Below, one piece after another: positions 36,616 to 44,174 of a DNA stretch of 64,000 bases (within the stretch, counting starts at the first letter, position 1; every line of letters begins with the position of its first letter). This DNA comes from Bacteroidota bacterium. GTDB lineage: Bacteria; Bacteroidota; Bacteroidia; Flavobacteriales; Weeksellaceae. The notes below the pieces were generated by a model that saw only the letters and a program-made list of their open reading frames with translations, was not told the origin of the DNA and searched no databases. The stretch spans positions 12,547-76,546 of the forward strand of contig JAEWIE010000003.1 in the NCBI GenBank assembly GCA_023387375.1, read 5' to 3'. A program made the translations under genes and the position numbers.

Positions 36616-36678
36616 ATGGTACAATTAGTTCTTGAGATTGTAATCAAAGTTATTGATTTCATCACCAATTTGTTTTAA
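36616..36678 (+). CDS. Possible 20-residue amphipathic peptide (PSM-like)
   Basis: The ORF encodes MVQLVLEIVIKVIDFITNLF. Polar residues fall at 3, 7, 11, 14 and 18 (plus T17), with hydrophobic residues at nearly all other positions, giving one polar helix face. An A-rich stretch (AAAAAAGA) precedes the ATG and a 13-bp terminator stem begins 26 bases after the stop. An imperfect -7 box (TATCTTTA, 36561-36568) lies upstream. Style and size resemble staphylococcal phenol-soluble modulins or small membrane toxins, but I know of no described homologue in this phylum. Chance remains possible. Confidence 0.4.
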   Translation: MVQLVLEIVIKVIDFITNLF

Positions 36679-36702
36679 GCGAATCTATTTTCAATATATT
36701 TG
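36670..36702 (+). promoter_or_regulatory. Full -33/-7 promoter before the acyltransferase gene
   Basis: TTG at 36670-36672, a 22-base spacer, and TATATTTG at 36695-36702. The -33 element lies within the last codons of the small peptide ORF. The predicted transcript start (about 36707) falls inside the first arm of the following hairpin. Confidence 0.6.
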
Positions 36703-36703
36703 T

Positions 36704-36737
36704 AAAGTATAACCAAGTTTTTTGGTTATACTTTTTT
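36704..36737 (+). terminator. Strong hairpin: terminator of the peptide ORF and 5' stem of the next mRNA
   Basis: A perfect 13-bp stem pairs 36704-36716 with 36722-36734 around a 5-base loop and ends in a T run. For upstream transcripts this is a terminator. For the promoter at 36670-36702 it would be a 5'-terminal stem-loop. Confidence 0.8.
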
Positions 36738-36757
36738 GTTTCAAGTTAAATCGTCTT

Positions 36758-37330
36758 ATGAAAAAATTAATCGGAAGTCTAGGCTTAAAATTAGCGGGAT
36801 GGAAAGTGGTTCTGCACGGGGATAAAGACAATCTCGATCGCTGCATACTGGTGGTAGCTCCTCACACCCACAACTCAGAATTTATTTTGGGGTGTCTTGC
36901 CTACTGGAAGCTAGGAAAACCTCTTAAAATCATTATTAAAGACCAGCATACGAAAACCTGGTACGGACCCATCGTAAAGTGGCTTGGCGGCGTGGGCATT
37001 GACAGAAGTCAGAAAAACGATCTCGTGAATTTCGTGGCGAAAGAGTTTCAAAAGGACGATTTTAGCCTGGTCATCACGCCCGAAGGAACCCGAAGCTGGG
37101 TCCCAAAATGGAGAAAAGGATTTTACCATATGGCAATGCAGGCCAAAGTTCCCATTGTAATTGCGGGCGGATGCTACAAAAAGAAAACGATCTTCCTTGC
37201 CCATCAGATTCCTTATGAGCAGTTAGAAAAGATGACCTATGAAGAGGTTCTTGCCTCCATCAGTGACTACATTGTAGAAAACGATATAACGCCAAAAATT
37301 CCAGAAAACTGGAACCCTAATATTTCTTAA
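36758..37330 (+). CDS. PlsC-like lysophospholipid acyltransferase
   Basis: The 190-residue protein belongs to the glycerol-3-phosphate/1-acylglycerol-3-phosphate acyltransferase superfamily. It has APHTHNSEF at 34-42, aligning with the catalytic HX4D motif but with Glu41 instead of Asp, and TPEGTRSWVPKWRKGFY, which matches the second motif. There is no clear N-terminal membrane anchor beyond a short hydrophobic helix. I chose the ATG at 36758; an upstream in-frame start at 36722 lies in the hairpin. The thioesterase gene follows after one base. Confidence 0.85.
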   Translation: MKKLIGSLGLKLAGWKVVLHGDKDNLDRCILVVAPHTHNSEFILGCLAYWKLGKPLKIIIKDQHTKTWYGPIVKWLGGVGIDRSQKNDLVNFVAKEFQKDDFSLVITPEGTRSWVPKWRKGFYHMAMQAKVPIVIAGGCYKKKTIFLAHQIPYEQLEKMTYEEVLASISDYIVENDITPKIPENWNPNIS

Positions 37331-37331
37331 A

Positions 37332-37766
37332 ATGGATTTAGACGAAAAAAAACGACGCTTAGATGCGTTAAATTCCTGGGGAGAAGAGTCTATGGCTCTT
37401 ACTCTTGGAATTAAGTTTACCGATATAGATAACGAGAGCCTTACGGCAACCATGCCTGTAGAACCCAAAGTTCATCAACCCTACGGAATCCTTCATGGAG
37501 GGGCGAGCGTGGCCTTAGCCGAGACTCTTGGCTCTACTCTATCGGTTCTTCATGTGGATAGAGAGAAGTTTGCACCTGTGGGAACTAATATCAACTCTAA
37601 TCATTTGCGTAGCATAAGACAAGGAATTGTGACAGGCAAAGCGACCTTTATTCGCAAAGGCAATACTATGCACGTCTCTCAAATTGAGATTCGTGATGAG
37701 CGCGGTAAGCTGATCAACCACACGACAATGACTAACAACATTATACCTCTTTCTAAACTTCAGTAA
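37332..37766 (+). CDS. Hotdog thioesterase, probably DHNA-CoA thioesterase
   Basis: The 144-residue hotdog-fold protein of the PaaI group shows HQPYGILHGGASVALAETLGS with H55-G56-G57 and catalytic-type Glu64. The isochorismate synthase gene overlaps its stop as TAATG. This coupling suggests the substrate is 1,4-dihydroxy-2-naphthoyl-CoA in menaquinone synthesis (MenI function), which is inference from context. A general acyl-CoA thioesterase is the alternative. Confidence 0.85.
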   Translation: MDLDEKKRRLDALNSWGEESMALTLGIKFTDIDNESLTATMPVEPKVHQPYGILHGGASVALAETLGSTLSVLHVDREKFAPVGTNINSNHLRSIRQGIVTGKATFIRKGNTMHVSQIEIRDERGKLINHTTMTNNIIPLSKLQ

Positions 37767-38731
37767 TGCTTTATTTCAAGCTTCCCTTTACTTCGGACTT
37801 TTTCACTCTACAAGGAGACTCCTCTAAGGACTTTTTAGAGTTCGTCTCTTTCGACACAAAAAACACGCTGAGCTTTAAAGGAACCCTTGAAAAAGTAAGT
37901 GATAAGGAAATTCTCCAAGCTGAATTCTTCTCTTCGGAGCTTATAGAAAGCTCCGAACTAAAGGCACAAACAAGGGAGAAGTATGAAGAAAAACTTAAGG
38001 AATCAATCGAGCTTATTAAAAAACATAAACTCGATAAGCTTGTGCTTTCTAGAAGAAAGCTTATTAATTATGATAAGCTCTCGCTCTCGAAAAGCTTTTT
38101 AAATCTAACCAAAGCCTATCCTAAGGCCTTTTCTTACGTCTTTGCGAAAGGATCCGAAAGCTGGATTGGCGCATTCTCTGAACTCTTAGGAGAATACAAT
38201 ATAGATACGAGGGAATTTAAAACGATGAGTCTTGCGGGAACTCTTCCTATTGAAGAAGAGTGGGAAGTAAAGGAAAAAGAGGAGCAGGCCGCGGTCACTC
38301 GTTATATCGAGTCCATTTTACGAAAGTATTCGAAAGAAATTAAGACCTCAGAGACTTATTCTCATCCCTCAGGCCCAATCAAACATTTACGAACTGATTT
38401 TTCGTGTCAAATTAAGCCTGAAAATTTAGACTCTTTAATTCAGGACCTCCATCCTACGCCCGCCGTCTTAGGGGCACCCAAAGATTTGTGCAGACAGCTT
38501 CTAGAGAGGCTTGAACCCTATCCAAGAGAATTCTACGCGGGATACAGTAAGCTTAAAATAGGAAACAAACTATATTACTTTGTAATGCTTCGCTGCGCAA
38601 AACTATACAAAAATTCAGCCCATCTCTTTGTGGGAGGAGGCATTACTGCGAAAAGCAATATCGAAAAAGAATTTGAGGAAACCGAGCTAAAAGCTCAGGC
38701 CATCGGAAACCATTTAGAAATAATCTCCTAA
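37766..38731 (+). CDS. Isochorismate synthase (chorismate-binding family)
   Basis: MenF-type enzymes isomerise chorismate to isochorismate, the entry to menaquinone. The 321-residue protein is short for the family, with a reduced N-terminal part, as in other Bacteroidota. The chorismate-binding core is clear: KLDKLVLSRRKL, SWIGAFSELLGEY, TMSLAGTLP, HLRTDFSCQI, HPTPAVLGAPKD, REFYAGYSKL and LFVGGGITAKSNIEKEFEETELKA. Coupled to the upstream thioesterase. Its stop shares CTAA with the converging small gene. Confidence 0.9.
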   Translation: MLYFKLPFTSDFFTLQGDSSKDFLEFVSFDTKNTLSFKGTLEKVSDKEILQAEFFSSELIESSELKAQTREKYEEKLKESIELIKKHKLDKLVLSRRKLINYDKLSLSKSFLNLTKAYPKAFSYVFAKGSESWIGAFSELLGEYNIDTREFKTMSLAGTLPIEEEWEVKEKEEQAAVTRYIESILRKYSKEIKTSETYSHPSGPIKHLRTDFSCQIKPENLDSLIQDLHPTPAVLGAPKDLCRQLLERLEPYPREFYAGYSKLKIGNKLYYFVMLRCAKLYKNSAHLFVGGGITAKSNIEKEFEETELKAQAIGNHLEIIS

Positions 38732-38934
38732 TTCGAAGCTTCTTTCTTTGCAGGTAGCTTTGACCAGGTACTTAGTACAAAAACTAAAATCAGTCCTACA
38801 ATTCCAGCTGCTAAAGAAACCACAAACTTCGTGTTCTCTTCATGAAGAAGTCCCAAGTTCCAATTTACACCGTATAGGGTGATCCCAATAAAAAGTAAAA
38901 AGAGTACTAAAAAGAATTTATAAAGCCCTTGCAT
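38728..38934 (-). CDS. Small two-helix membrane protein
   Basis: This 68-residue protein has two hydrophobic segments (LYKFFLVLFLLFIGITLYGV and FVVSLAAGIVGLILVFVL) and a basic C-terminal tail. No family recognised. It begins 12 bases after marC and is probably cotranscribed with it. The end overlaps the isochorismate synthase gene by four bases. Confidence 0.65.
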   Translation of the reverse strand: MQGLYKFFLVLFLLFIGITLYGVNWNLGLLHEENTKFVVSLAAGIVGLILVFVLSTWSKLPAKKEASN

Positions 38935-38946
38935 ATCTGCTATAGT

Positions 38947-39549
38947 TTAAAAATGAATATACGTTTGAATAAGTTCGGCAAAGTTACTCGTAAATAATTT
39001 AATAGAGATCGCTAAAAGAATAATTCCGAATACTTTTTCAATTACTTTGAGTGTAGAGCGCCCTAACTTTCTTTCAATAAGGCTTGCAGAGCGAAGCACA
39101 AGGTAGACAAATAGGGTATTGAGTATGATCCCAAAGATAATATTGATGTCATGGTACTGTGCTTTTAAGGAAAGCGTAGTGGTTAAAGTTCCTGCCCCTG
39201 CAATGAGTGGAAAAGCGATGGGAACAATAGAAGCGGCTTTCGCCTCTTCGTGACGCTGAATCTGAACGCCTAAAATCATTTCAAGCGCAATCACAAAGAT
39301 TACGAAGGCTCCGGCAATGGCGAAGGAATTCACATCCACCCCAATAAAGCCAAGAATCTTATTTCCTACAAAAAGGAATAAAATCATGATGACTCCCGCT
39401 ACAAGGGAAGCTTTGCCTGATTCAATCGCACCAAACTTTTGCTTTAAACTTACAATAATGGGAATCGAGCCAATGATGTCAATCACGGCAAAAAGAATCA
39501 TTGAACACGTAAGAATTTCTTTGAAAGAAAAATGGCCTAGTACTTCCAT
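38947..39549 (-). CDS. MarC-family (UPF0056) membrane protein
   Basis: The 200-residue protein has six predicted membrane helices and MarC signatures: FAVIDIIGSIPIIVSL, VIFVIALEMILGVQ and VPIAFPLIAGAGTLTT. The family is of unknown function; the proposed link to multiple antibiotic resistance in E. coli is not supported. A small membrane protein gene follows. A -7 promoter box lies 20 bases upstream of the ATG. Confidence 0.92.
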   Translation of the reverse strand: MEVLGHFSFKEILTCSMILFAVIDIIGSIPIIVSLKQKFGAIESGKASLVAGVIMILFLFVGNKILGFIGVDVNSFAIAGAFVIFVIALEMILGVQIQRHEEAKAASIVPIAFPLIAGAGTLTTTLSLKAQYHDINIIFGIILNTLFVYLVLRSASLIERKLGRSTLKVIEKVFGIILLAISIKLFTSNFAELIQTYIHF

Positions 39550-39569
39550 AACTCAAATTATTAATTTCG

Positions 39570-39577
39570 CAAAAATA
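39570..39577 (-). promoter_or_regulatory. -7 promoter element of marC
   Basis: On the minus strand this reads TATTTTTG, 20 bases before the marC ATG, in the short gap after batD. Confidence 0.45.
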
Positions 39578-39594
39578 TGAATAATAAATGAAAA

Positions 39595-41334
39595 TTATAT
39601 AATTTTCTTATAGATTCTTTCTGCCTGCTCAAAAAGCCCTTCTAGAGGCTCTGCAGCGTCCGCAGGAGCGTATTTTTCAATCTTCACCTTCTGTCTAAAT
39701 CGGGTATATTCCTCTGCGGCCATTGCCCCAAACTCGACTTCAAATTGCGATTTTAATCCTTTTGGATTTATTTCCGTTATTCTTTCTGCCGCTTTGCGAT
39801 CTAACTCCTCAAGTTCTTCAAAGAAAGCATTTCTATCTTCGTTTTTTGCGTGCAACGAAAGATCTGAGAAAAGAGCATCAAAATCTCTTTCCATCTCTCT
39901 TCGAATCTTCTCTTCGGTTTCATGGACGGAGCCTAAATCCACTGACTCCGTTTTAGGCGCGCTCGACATAAATCTTCTAAAAAGGGAATAAAAGAGTAAA
40001 ATGACGGCTAAAAAGACCGCAATTAAGGTATAGTTTGAAAGCAAAGTCTTCCAATTGATTTTGTCTTTCTCCTCTATTTTATACTGAGCGGTCTCCACCA
40101 TCGGTGAGTTCACGGTTTCTAGTACACTGTTCGTGTACTCGTTCACTTTTTCAATGGCGGATTTATTTCCTTTGATTTCTTCTGCCGTAAGTACATTCAC
40201 CACGACAGGACTTGGACTTAAGGTATGAAACTGCCCCTCTTTTGGATTAAAATAGACAAAAGGAGTACTTGCCACTTGAAAGCGACCCGCATTTCGCGGA
40301 ATCACAAGATACTTAGCGCTCACATAGCCGTCTAGTCCTTTGCTTCCGCCTAAGATCCGAGTCGTGACCTCGGGTCTAAACAGGGAGCTTTCTCCCTTGA
40401 CGGACAAATGTGGAAGCATTGAGCGACTTAAATTTCCCACTCCTTTGAGACGCAGCTCAAAGGGAATCGCTTTGCCGACCTCCAAAGGATGCTGGTTCAA
40501 CTTCGGTGTTAAGGTTAGTTTATAATCTCCTACTGCTCCTTTGTATCCTTTGGGAGGCGTGGAAGGCAGGCCTTTTACATGCAGCTTCACACTACCACTT
40601 TTAAGCTCTTGTGTTCGATTGGCTCCTTCCATTAGTTTCACGCTAACGGGGGGAACCACATGCGCACCTGGACCATAAGGAATGACAAGCGCCTTTCCAA
40701 TCACTTGAGAAGAAACACCCGATTTCTGCTCAATTTCGGATTTGTCTAGCGCCACAGGCTTAAAACGCATATGCTCGCTTTTCGGATACTTTACCTTGCC
40801 TACCCTACGGAGTTGGTTAAAATCTTTGCTATACGAGCGAATAATGGCAAGAGTGGGTTCCCCTGGATAAACATTTTTCTGCTCAATCTCCATTTCGATA
40901 GAGACTCTTGCTTGGGCAGATTCCTGCGCGCCGCGCGCATTAAAATCGCCTTCTCTTACCACGATATCAAAAGGATCGGTCATGTAAATCTGTCCGTTGA
41001 CCGTCACAAGAAAAGATCCAATTTTAAATCTTCCACTGTTTTTGGGCTCTAATAGAAATTCGTAAATAAGTTGATTGATTACTGTACTGGTGGAAGGATC
41101 TCCATAGGTCTGGCGGACGGAGCCTTGGCCAAGCACATTAAATTTAGATAAATCGGGCGTACGAAGAGGCGTTTCTTGAATCAGGTCATTCCCGTTAAGC
41201 TCCTGAATCACATAGAGGGTAAATTTTTCCTTGCCGTTAAGAACTTTCTTATCGGTATCTGCTAGTAGACTCACCTGCGCATCGCTTAGAGCTGAGACAA
41301 AGAGTAACAGAAAAAATAAGAACTTAGTCTTCAT
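39595..41334 (-). CDS. batD: BatD-like protein
   Basis: The 579-residue protein has a signal peptide (ending near DAQVS), several beta-rich repeats like BatD (VTVNGQIYMTDPFDI, YVSAKYLVIPRNAGRF), one membrane helix (TLIAVFLAVILLFYSLFRRF, around 440-460) and a charged cytoplasmic tail. Bat proteins are linked to aerotolerance in Bacteroides and to infection fitness in Leptospira; the mechanism is unknown. Its ATG overlaps the batC stop as TAATG, so this start is preferred over the upstream in-frame TTG. It is the last gene of the cluster. Confidence 0.88.
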   Translation of the reverse strand: MKTKFLFFLLLFVSALSDAQVSLLADTDKKVLNGKEKFTLYVIQELNGNDLIQETPLRTPDLSKFNVLGQGSVRQTYGDPSTSTVINQLIYEFLLEPKNSGRFKIGSFLVTVNGQIYMTDPFDIVVREGDFNARGAQESAQARVSIEMEIEQKNVYPGEPTLAIIRSYSKDFNQLRRVGKVKYPKSEHMRFKPVALDKSEIEQKSGVSSQVIGKALVIPYGPGAHVVPPVSVKLMEGANRTQELKSGSVKLHVKGLPSTPPKGYKGAVGDYKLTLTPKLNQHPLEVGKAIPFELRLKGVGNLSRSMLPHLSVKGESSLFRPEVTTRILGGSKGLDGYVSAKYLVIPRNAGRFQVASTPFVYFNPKEGQFHTLSPSPVVVNVLTAEEIKGNKSAIEKVNEYTNSVLETVNSPMVETAQYKIEEKDKINWKTLLSNYTLIAVFLAVILLFYSLFRRFMSSAPKTESVDLGSVHETEEKIRREMERDFDALFSDLSLHAKNEDRNAFFEELEELDRKAAERITEINPKGLKSQFEVEFGAMAAEEYTRFRQKVKIEKYAPADAAEPLEGLFEQAERIYKKII

Positions 41335-42065
41335 TACCAATCTTTCTCGTTGCTTCGTGGCACCGAATAGGTGTTTTTATTTAATATTTTTCTTGCGGTC
41401 TCGGATTCTCTTCCCTCGACTCTATTTAAGAGTGCCTTTTGCTCATCTTTTGGCATCTGACTTCCTTTGGGCGCATTTCCTTTATTTTCTCCGTCCTCGC
41501 CTTCTCCACTTCCGCCTTCTCCACCGGTACCTTCGCTAGGTTTCCCGTTAGGGTCTTTCTGCGCTTCTTTGCTCTTGTTTTTCCCGTCATTTCCGCCGCC
41601 TCCTGCACCAGAGTTACTTTGAGATTCTTTTTCTTTCTCTCTAAGCATGGCAATTTCGTAGTTGCGTCTTGCCTCTTCTTGGTAAGGATCTAATTTTAGC
41701 GCCTTTTTGTAGGCCGCAGCTGCCCCCTTCGAATCGTCAAGTTTCATTAGGGAGTTCCCTAAATTGTAATTCGCGACAAGTCCCTCCTGTTTTGTCTTAG
41801 CTAAAGATAGGGCTTTTTCATATTCTGCCCTAGCCTCTGCAAACTTCTTTTCTTTGTAAAGGGAGTTTCCTAGATTGTAATGGGCTGCAAAATCGTTAGG
41901 GCTCTTCTCTACCGCACTTAAGAATTTACTTCTTGCCTCAGAGAACTTTCCTTTTTCAAAATATTGATTCCCCTCATGCATGAATAGCTTGTAGCTCGTT
42001 TGCGCTTTTACAGCGTAAAAACTTAAGAAAAGGAAAGAAAATAGAAAATAATTTTTTTTGACCAT
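41334..42065 (-). CDS. batC: BatC-like tetratricopeptide protein
   Basis: The 243-residue protein has a signal peptide (FYAVKAQ), three TPR units (NQYFEKGKFSEARSKFLSA, GNSLYKEKKFAEARAEYEKA, GNSLMKLDDSKGAAAAYKKA) and a long glycine-, lysine- and glutamate-rich low-complexity tail (about 160-215). TPR repeats suggest a scaffold for the other Bat proteins. It is separated from batB by 88 bases and has its own -7 box, so batC-batD can be transcribed separately. Confidence 0.9.
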   Translation of the reverse strand: MVKKNYFLFSFLFLSFYAVKAQTSYKLFMHEGNQYFEKGKFSEARSKFLSAVEKSPNDFAAHYNLGNSLYKEKKFAEARAEYEKALSLAKTKQEGLVANYNLGNSLMKLDDSKGAAAAYKKALKLDPYQEEARRNYEIAMLREKEKESQSNSGAGGGGNDGKNKSKEAQKDPNGKPSEGTGGEGGSGEGEDGENKGNAPKGSQMPKDEQKALLNRVEGRESETARKILNKNTYSVPRSNEKDW

Positions 42066-42073
42066 TGCTGCTA

Positions 42074-42081
42074 CAAAATTA
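42074..42081 (-). promoter_or_regulatory. -7 promoter element inside the bat cluster (batC-batD)
   Basis: On the minus strand this reads TAATTTTG, ending eight bases before the batC ATG. Confidence 0.45.
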
Positions 42082-42153
42082 TTTCTTTTAATCTGAATAT
42101 CTGAGGGAAAAACCGTTAAAATTTGGTTAAAACAAAGGGCCTCGCATAAGGTT

Positions 42154-43161
42154 TCAAAAATGAAAGCCTCTTTTCGGATTGAAAAGAAGAATCAGCAGGA
42201 AAAAAAACAGGGATACGGCAAGAAAATACTGGTAATAATGAGCTGCATTTTGGGAATCTACATAGAGATTGGAATCGCTTGCCGCATTTCTAAGATCATG
42301 CAAAATTTCTCTGTAGGCATTTTCAAGAGAATTTCCATTGACATAACTGCCACCCGTTCCCTCTGCTAAGGCAATAAGCGCTTTTTCCTCTCTTTTGGTG
42401 ACCACAGGCTGACCATTGGGACCCATTTTGTAGCCTAAAAGCTGTCCATACAAATATTCAGGAACAGGAGCCCCCTCAGAGGTTCCTACTCCCACGCTTA
42501 AGATACGAATCCCTTCTTTTTTTGCAAGGGCTAAAGCGGCTTTTTGCTTTTCTTCATTGTCCTCTCCATCGGAGATTAAAACAATCTGCCTAGATCCTTT
42601 GGGAACCGATTTGAATTTCTTTACGGCCTCCTCAATGGGTTTTAGAAAATCCGTTCCTTGTCTTTGCAAAATGGTGGTTTCAATGCCTTTCACATAGGAC
42701 TCCACCGCGGTAAAGTCTGTTGTTAAAGGAAGAATGGATCGGCCTTCTGCCGCAAAAACAATAATTCCTACTCGATCGTTTTCTAGTCCTTGCAGGGTTG
42801 CGATCAAAATGTTTTTCGCCATCGTGAGCCTACTAGGCTCAATGTCCTCCGCATTCATAGAACTGGACACATCAAGCAAAAACAGAACGTTGTTCATTTT
42901 TTGCTCGGATTTAATCTTTTCGCTTGCGCCTAAAACATCTACAATCGAAAGGACTAAAAAAGTAACAGCCAAAAGATAAAATAGGGGAAGTACTCTAGAG
43001 ATTCCACTATTCTTTGCAAACAAATGCTTTCTAAACCTAGGCTCGGCGTAGGCCTCACGCGACTCCTTTCTCCATCGCAAAAATGCGAAAAGTAGCACAC
43101 CTAACAAGGGCACTAAAAGTAGGAGAAGCAGATAAAGAGGTTGACCTAAGGTTACGTTCAT
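42154..43161 (-). CDS. batB: BatB-like von Willebrand factor A membrane protein
   Basis: The 335-residue protein has two N-terminal membrane helices (LYLLLLLLVPLLGVLLFAFL; VLPLFYLLAVTFLVLSIV), a VWA domain with MIDAS motif LLDVSSSMNAED, and a C-terminal helix (YYQYFLAVSLFFFLLILLF). The metal site DxSxS is intact. It sits 14 bases after batA and is presumably translated from the same message; BatA and BatB probably form a membrane complex (family knowledge). Confidence 0.92.
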   Translation of the reverse strand: MNVTLGQPLYLLLLLLVPLLGVLLFAFLRWRKESREAYAEPRFRKHLFAKNSGISRVLPLFYLLAVTFLVLSIVDVLGASEKIKSEQKMNNVLFLLDVSSSMNAEDIEPSRLTMAKNILIATLQGLENDRVGIIVFAAEGRSILPLTTDFTAVESYVKGIETTILQRQGTDFLKPIEEAVKKFKSVPKGSRQIVLISDGEDNEEKQKAALALAKKEGIRILSVGVGTSEGAPVPEYLYGQLLGYKMGPNGQPVVTKREEKALIALAEGTGGSYVNGNSLENAYREILHDLRNAASDSNLYVDSQNAAHYYQYFLAVSLFFFLLILLFNPKRGFHF

Positions 43162-43175
43162 TGAGAATCTTTTTT

Positions 43176-44174
43176 TTAAAGTATGGTTTTAAACACGGCC
43201 CATCGAAGCAGTGCATCCACAAGCAAAATGAAAAGCGCTCCTAAAAGCAAATAACGAAAATACTCTGTGTAGTTATACATTTTTGAGGTTTTTACCTCGG
43301 ATTTTTCAAGTTGGTTGATCTGCTCATATACCGATTGCAGCGCATCGTTTGAAGTGGCTCGAAAGTACTTTCCTCCCGTCTTTCGTGCAATGTCCAAAAG
43401 TGTGGGTTCATCAATCTTGACCTCTACTTCGGTAAAAACGAGGTCTCCAAAGATATCCAAATTAGTGGGCATTAAAGCGTAGCCATTGGTTCCAATTCCA
43501 ATGGTGTAGACTTTAATTCCCAAACTTTGCGCCAAATCCGCCGCCACAAGAGGCGAAATGGAGTTCTCGATGGTATTCACTCCATCGGTCATGAGAATAA
43601 TAATCTTGGTTTTTGCTTTGGAATGCCTAAGGTGCGTGGCTGCTACCGAGAGTCCATCTCCAATCGCCGTTCCAGGCTCTAGTTCCATCGGATCAATTTG
43701 CTCGATTTCATCAAGCACAATTTGATGATCTGACGTCACGGGCACTTTGGTTAAGGCTTCTCCACTATAGGTCACAAGACCAATTCGGTCTGTCGGTCTA
43801 TCCCTTACAAATTGACTTGCAATCTTTTGAAGCGCCGTAAGCCTATCGGGCTCTAAGTCTTTCGAAAGCATACTTAGGGAGGCGTCCACGGTCAGCATAA
43901 TATCCATTCCTTTTGTATCGTCTTGCAACTCAGAAATACTAAAGGTTCTTGGCCTTGCCATGGCTAGAAAAAGAAGACTTAGAAACAGATACTTCGATAT
44001 CTTTAAATATTTGTGGACAAGAGCGTAGAGCGAGGAAGAGTCCATATCCTCAAGAGAACTTACGCGAAGAATCTGTCTTTTCTTCTTTGAAAAATCTAGA
44101 GCAAGAAGGGGCAAAAAGAAAAGAAAAAGCAGAAGCATCCAGGGGCTCTCCCATTGAAAATTCAAATCAAACAT
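43176..44174 (-). CDS. batA: BatA-like von Willebrand factor A membrane protein
   Basis: The 332-residue protein has the same plan as its neighbour: N-terminal membrane helices (WMLLLFLFFLPLLALDF; YLFLSLLFLAMARPR), a VWA domain with MIDAS motif LTVDASLSML, TDGVNTIENS, and a C-terminal helix (FRYLLLGALFILLVDALL). The start overlaps the end of the preceding gene by eight bases, indicating translational coupling. Confidence 0.92.
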   Translation of the reverse strand: MFDLNFQWESPWMLLLFLFFLPLLALDFSKKKRQILRVSSLEDMDSSSLYALVHKYLKISKYLFLSLLFLAMARPRTFSISELQDDTKGMDIMLTVDASLSMLSKDLEPDRLTALQKIASQFVRDRPTDRIGLVTYSGEALTKVPVTSDHQIVLDEIEQIDPMELEPGTAIGDGLSVAATHLRHSKAKTKIIILMTDGVNTIENSISPLVAADLAQSLGIKVYTIGIGTNGYALMPTNLDIFGDLVFTEVEVKIDEPTLLDIARKTGGKYFRATSNDALQSVYEQINQLEKSEVKTSKMYNYTEYFRYLLLGALFILLVDALLRWAVFKTIL

